DNA of 64,000 bases, taken from Paragonimus westermani. Taxonomy: Eukaryota; Platyhelminthes; Trematoda; Plagiorchiida; Troglotrematidae. Numbering within the stretch: position 1 is the first letter of the stretch; each line of letters begins with the position of its first letter. Under the pieces are notes generated by a model. The model searched no databases. It was not told the DNA's origin and saw only the letters and a program-made list of their open reading frames with translations. Position numbers and translations under genes: made by a program. The stretch is from contig QNGE01001310.1 in NCBI GenBank assembly GCA_008508345.1, positions 75,975 to 139,974 on the forward strand. The letters run 5' to 3'. Shown piece after piece: positions 61,835 to 64,000 of the stretch.

Positions 61835-63770
61835 CTAAAAAAGCAAAGGAAACAAATAAAACCTATAAAACTCGGATATTGAAGAAAACCCTGCTGTTTG
61901 GAAATGTTGAGGAGCACTCAGGGAAAACCCAGAAATCAACCAGTGGATGACCGTGCGGTATAGGCAGACTGGGTCACCTCAACTCCGTGCAACCTAAGTC
62001 GGTGAACCCACAAACATTACGTTTACACAACTTTAGACAGTGCAAACTAACTGCAAAAACGGCTTTAAAAAGTACGCCTAGTTTAATAGGCAGCATGATA
62101 ATTTCAGACGTTAATCGGTCACATGCGTAGTCTGTGGACGAAGTAAATTCTATAGACTGTAACAAACTGTCTGTTTATAGGCTTGAAATGAATGTATATC
62201 AAAGACAAATGCGTAACATGTCATTTACACTGATTACAAGAAGCATCGTATTCCACCATATTCAACTATAAGTCAGTCTTGAGACGATGTTTTTCGATGC
62301 CATAAAAAACCGTCCTAGCACTCGTGCACATACCACGCTTAATTAATACATGACGTGGAGTCTGTTGCAAAGCGGGCAAACTATAATGTGGCAGTTTACC
62401 GCCCACTCTCCTAAGGACGCAGGTTTAAACTCTATGGTTCAACATGGGGTTCATTGCGCGTTAAATACGCTTACTCAGTTCAGTTCAGTTCGGACCACAT
62501 AAACTAAGATTAGTAGCAGGTTGAGGTTTAGTTCCTTAAGCCGGCGAGCTATGAGGATTCTACCGTGATGCGGCAAATGGAGAAAAACTTACCTCAATAA
62601 TGCTCTGACGTCTTGGATGGCATGTAACAAACTATCATCAAATAAACAGGGAGAATATCCCTCACCAAACAATCTTATGAAAACTGCTATGTCAGTGATC
62701 TGAATTTTGGAAAGAATTGGTATTGGAACTACCCTCAGCAAACGCGATATACTCAGATTCGTATACAGGATTGAAACCAATGGTATTGCTACCATTTCTC
62801 TTGTGCTCCTGTGTGAATGGGAAAAAGCTCCTTGGCCATGAAGACAGAAAGACAGCTAGAGAGGGGCAAACAATCGAATAAAGAAGTCCTACGCAGTGTC
62901 TACAACTGTCAATAGAGGACTGGAAAGCATAACAAAGATGTGTATAATGGAAACGGGGTCAGTTACTATCAAATCAATTAGATCCCGGTCACTTCAGCAT
63001 CACTCCAGACACCGGGAATGCTGCCGACCAACGTGCATTAAGCATGCGCTCAAAGTCAGTATCGAAACGGCCAAACCCATGGAATTTGCGCTACTCAAAA
63101 CGACTAAGAATGAATTGGTGTCGCATGTTACCACATTCAGAAAAGGTTCTGGGAGGTTCCTCAAAAACGCGAAATGTACATAGGATAAATGAAACCACCT
63201 CGTAGTTCCAAAAAATAAGCCACAGAATCGACCTACATCGGATATAAGAGAGTGCAATACACCACTCAAGTGATGTACACGACTTGTCAGATTGTTGTAA
63301 TTGACAAACGTCCACGTGCTCTGCGCGGTTTTTTACGCTCGCGGACTGTGACCACGTGACTATGGCCAACGTTCTTAAATGCACTGCATATATACACAGG
63401 TATGTATTATACTAGTATACACTACACTATATACTATACCGTACTGGTATAGTGTATACCTGTGTACATATGCAGTGCATTTAAGAACGTTGGCCATAGT
63501 CACGTGGTCACAGTCCGCGAGCGTAGAAAACCGCGCAGAGCACGTGGACGTTTGTCAATTACAACAATCTGACAAGTCGTGTACATCACTTGAATGGTGT
63601 ATTGCACTCTCATATATCCGACGTAGTTCGATTCTGTGGCTTATTTTTTTTACAGCTGCAATTACGACGTTTTCCATCGAGGCCTTAGAAAAAGAGAGGA
63701 CCACCCGAAATTTCAAGGACAATCAGCGGTTGGAAATGCGTACGTATCCGTTAACCAATTACTAGCTCAC
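61835..63770 (-). other. SEC14-like gene, intron 1 (about 1.9 kb)
   Basis: This phase-0 intron has a GTGAGC donor and a TTTTTTAG acceptor. Its 5' part on the minus strand carries the long foldback palindrome at 63208-63651. The remainder shows no recognisable gene. A splice-bounded open stretch at 62593-62808 was considered and rejected as an exon because its phase does not fit. Confidence 0.8.
63208..63651. repeat. Foldback palindrome, two arms of about 195 bp
   Basis: The left arm (about 63208-63402) and right arm (about 63457-63651) are reverse complements with only about six or seven mismatches by eye. They are separated by about 54 bp of AT-rich sequence that contains its own small hairpin (ACTATACC / GGTATAGT). 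The outer ends are A-rich on the left and T-rich on the right, next to ATAAGCCACAG / CTGTGGCTTAT. No clear target-site duplication is visible. Open frames on opposite strands of the two arms give almost the same peptide, which follows from the symmetry and is not evidence of coding. It may be a non-autonomous foldback or MITE-like element, or a recent inverted duplication. It lies in intron 1 of the SEC14-like gene. Confidence 0.92.
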
Positions 63771-63962
63771 ATTATTTTCCTTCCTCCAATTGATATGGGC
63801 GCGAAGCATCCTTTCAGCATCTTCTTCATCCCAATTCCTCGATTTTAACCACCGTACAAGATTGCGCTTAGATGTGCACTCATGATATCTTAAATCTTCT
63901 AGGTTATTGAAAAGGCGATTCACGCTCTCAGAACGTTCGGGCGGCAAACCAAACTCACCCAT
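63771..63962 (-). CDS. SEC14-like protein, coding exon 1 (CRAL-TRIO N-terminal region)
   Basis: This exon encodes the first 64 residues of a SEC14-like cytosolic lipid-binding/transfer protein, reading from ATG at 63962. Residues 15-60 resemble the helical CRAL-TRIO N-terminal region: a leucine-rich stretch, then LVRWLKSRNWDEEDAERML and HINWRKENN. Members of the family typically show an LLRWLRAR-type motif followed by an MLRKH..FRK-type motif at this place. The exon ends at a GTGAGC donor (63765-63770) in phase 0, so ...WRKENN joins directly to VDTILSW of the next exon, as expected for SEC14L proteins. The ATG is the first one in frame in the window; the window ends 38 bases upstream, so any 5' UTR, promoter or earlier exon lies outside. 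The fold is clear, but the exact paralogue (SEC14L1-6 type) cannot be told from this exon. Confidence 0.85.
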
Positions 63963-64000
63963 CGCGAATCCCGCAATGAGCCATTCGTAAATGCGCCGTT

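Noticed and set aside
62593..62808. A possible extra SEC14-like exon with good CACAG acceptor and GAG|GTAAGT donor
   Set aside because: Exons 1 and 2 join in phase 0 and reproduce the family sequence without a gap. Read in phase 0 this segment hits a stop; only a shifted frame is open.
63091..63765. Two open frames on opposite strands giving nearly the same peptide
   Set aside because: They are the two arms of the inverted repeat; the likeness follows from symmetry and is not evidence of a protein.
1..64000. CRISPR arrays, rRNA genes, bacterial operons or phage modules
   Set aside because: No regularly spaced repeats, rRNA core sequences, ribosome-binding sites or packed gene order were seen; everything is consistent with an animal nuclear genome.

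Overview
This window reads as a repeat-rich animal genome, most likely a flatworm and perhaps a trematode. Three things point to an animal: a spliced gene with GT-AG introns (one of about 14.3 kb), a decayed copy of an animal germline RNA-binding protein, and remnants of several retrotransposon families. There are no operons, Shine-Dalgarno sites or packed ORFs. The phylum is an inference from the style of the retroelement proteins and the intron sizes, not a proven point.

One host gene is well supported: a SEC14-like lipid-binding protein on the minus strand, with three coding exons at 63771-63962, 61376-61834 and 46418-47095 (or ending at a stop at 46403). All junctions are phase 0. Together they give a CRAL-TRIO N-terminal helical region, a CRAL-TRIO lipid-binding domain and a C-terminal GOLD domain, about 443 residues. 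Intron 1 (61835-63770) carries a near-perfect foldback palindrome of about 440 bp. Intron 2 (47096-61375) carries an antisense LINE reverse-transcriptase remnant (about 56180-57000).

Upstream of 46 kb the window is mainly retroelement debris. From left to right it holds: two tRNA-derived SINE copies (9611-9788, 11838-12020) around a solo copy of an RTE-type 3' tail (10786-11285); a Ty3/gypsy RNase H-integrase remnant (about 13320-14500); a LINE C-terminal tail (about 18400-18960) next to a hammerhead-like motif (19247-19306); a longer LINE reverse-transcriptase remnant (about 20695-22290); and an RTE-type cluster at 32818-37752. In that cluster a 3' half with an intact reading frame is followed head-to-tail by a frameshifted, internally deleted second copy.

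A pseudogene of a BOULE/DAZ-family RNA-binding protein lies on the minus strand at 38186-39100. It has no introns, two adjacent in-frame stops inside the RRM and a frameshift after it. Two candidate isolated exons (23594-23887 minus, 30841-31064 plus) and a few unassigned open frames are listed with low confidence. I found no prokaryotic system, CRISPR array, rRNA or clean tRNA. The least expected items are the intronic palindrome, the tandem RTE arrangement and the hammerhead-like motif.
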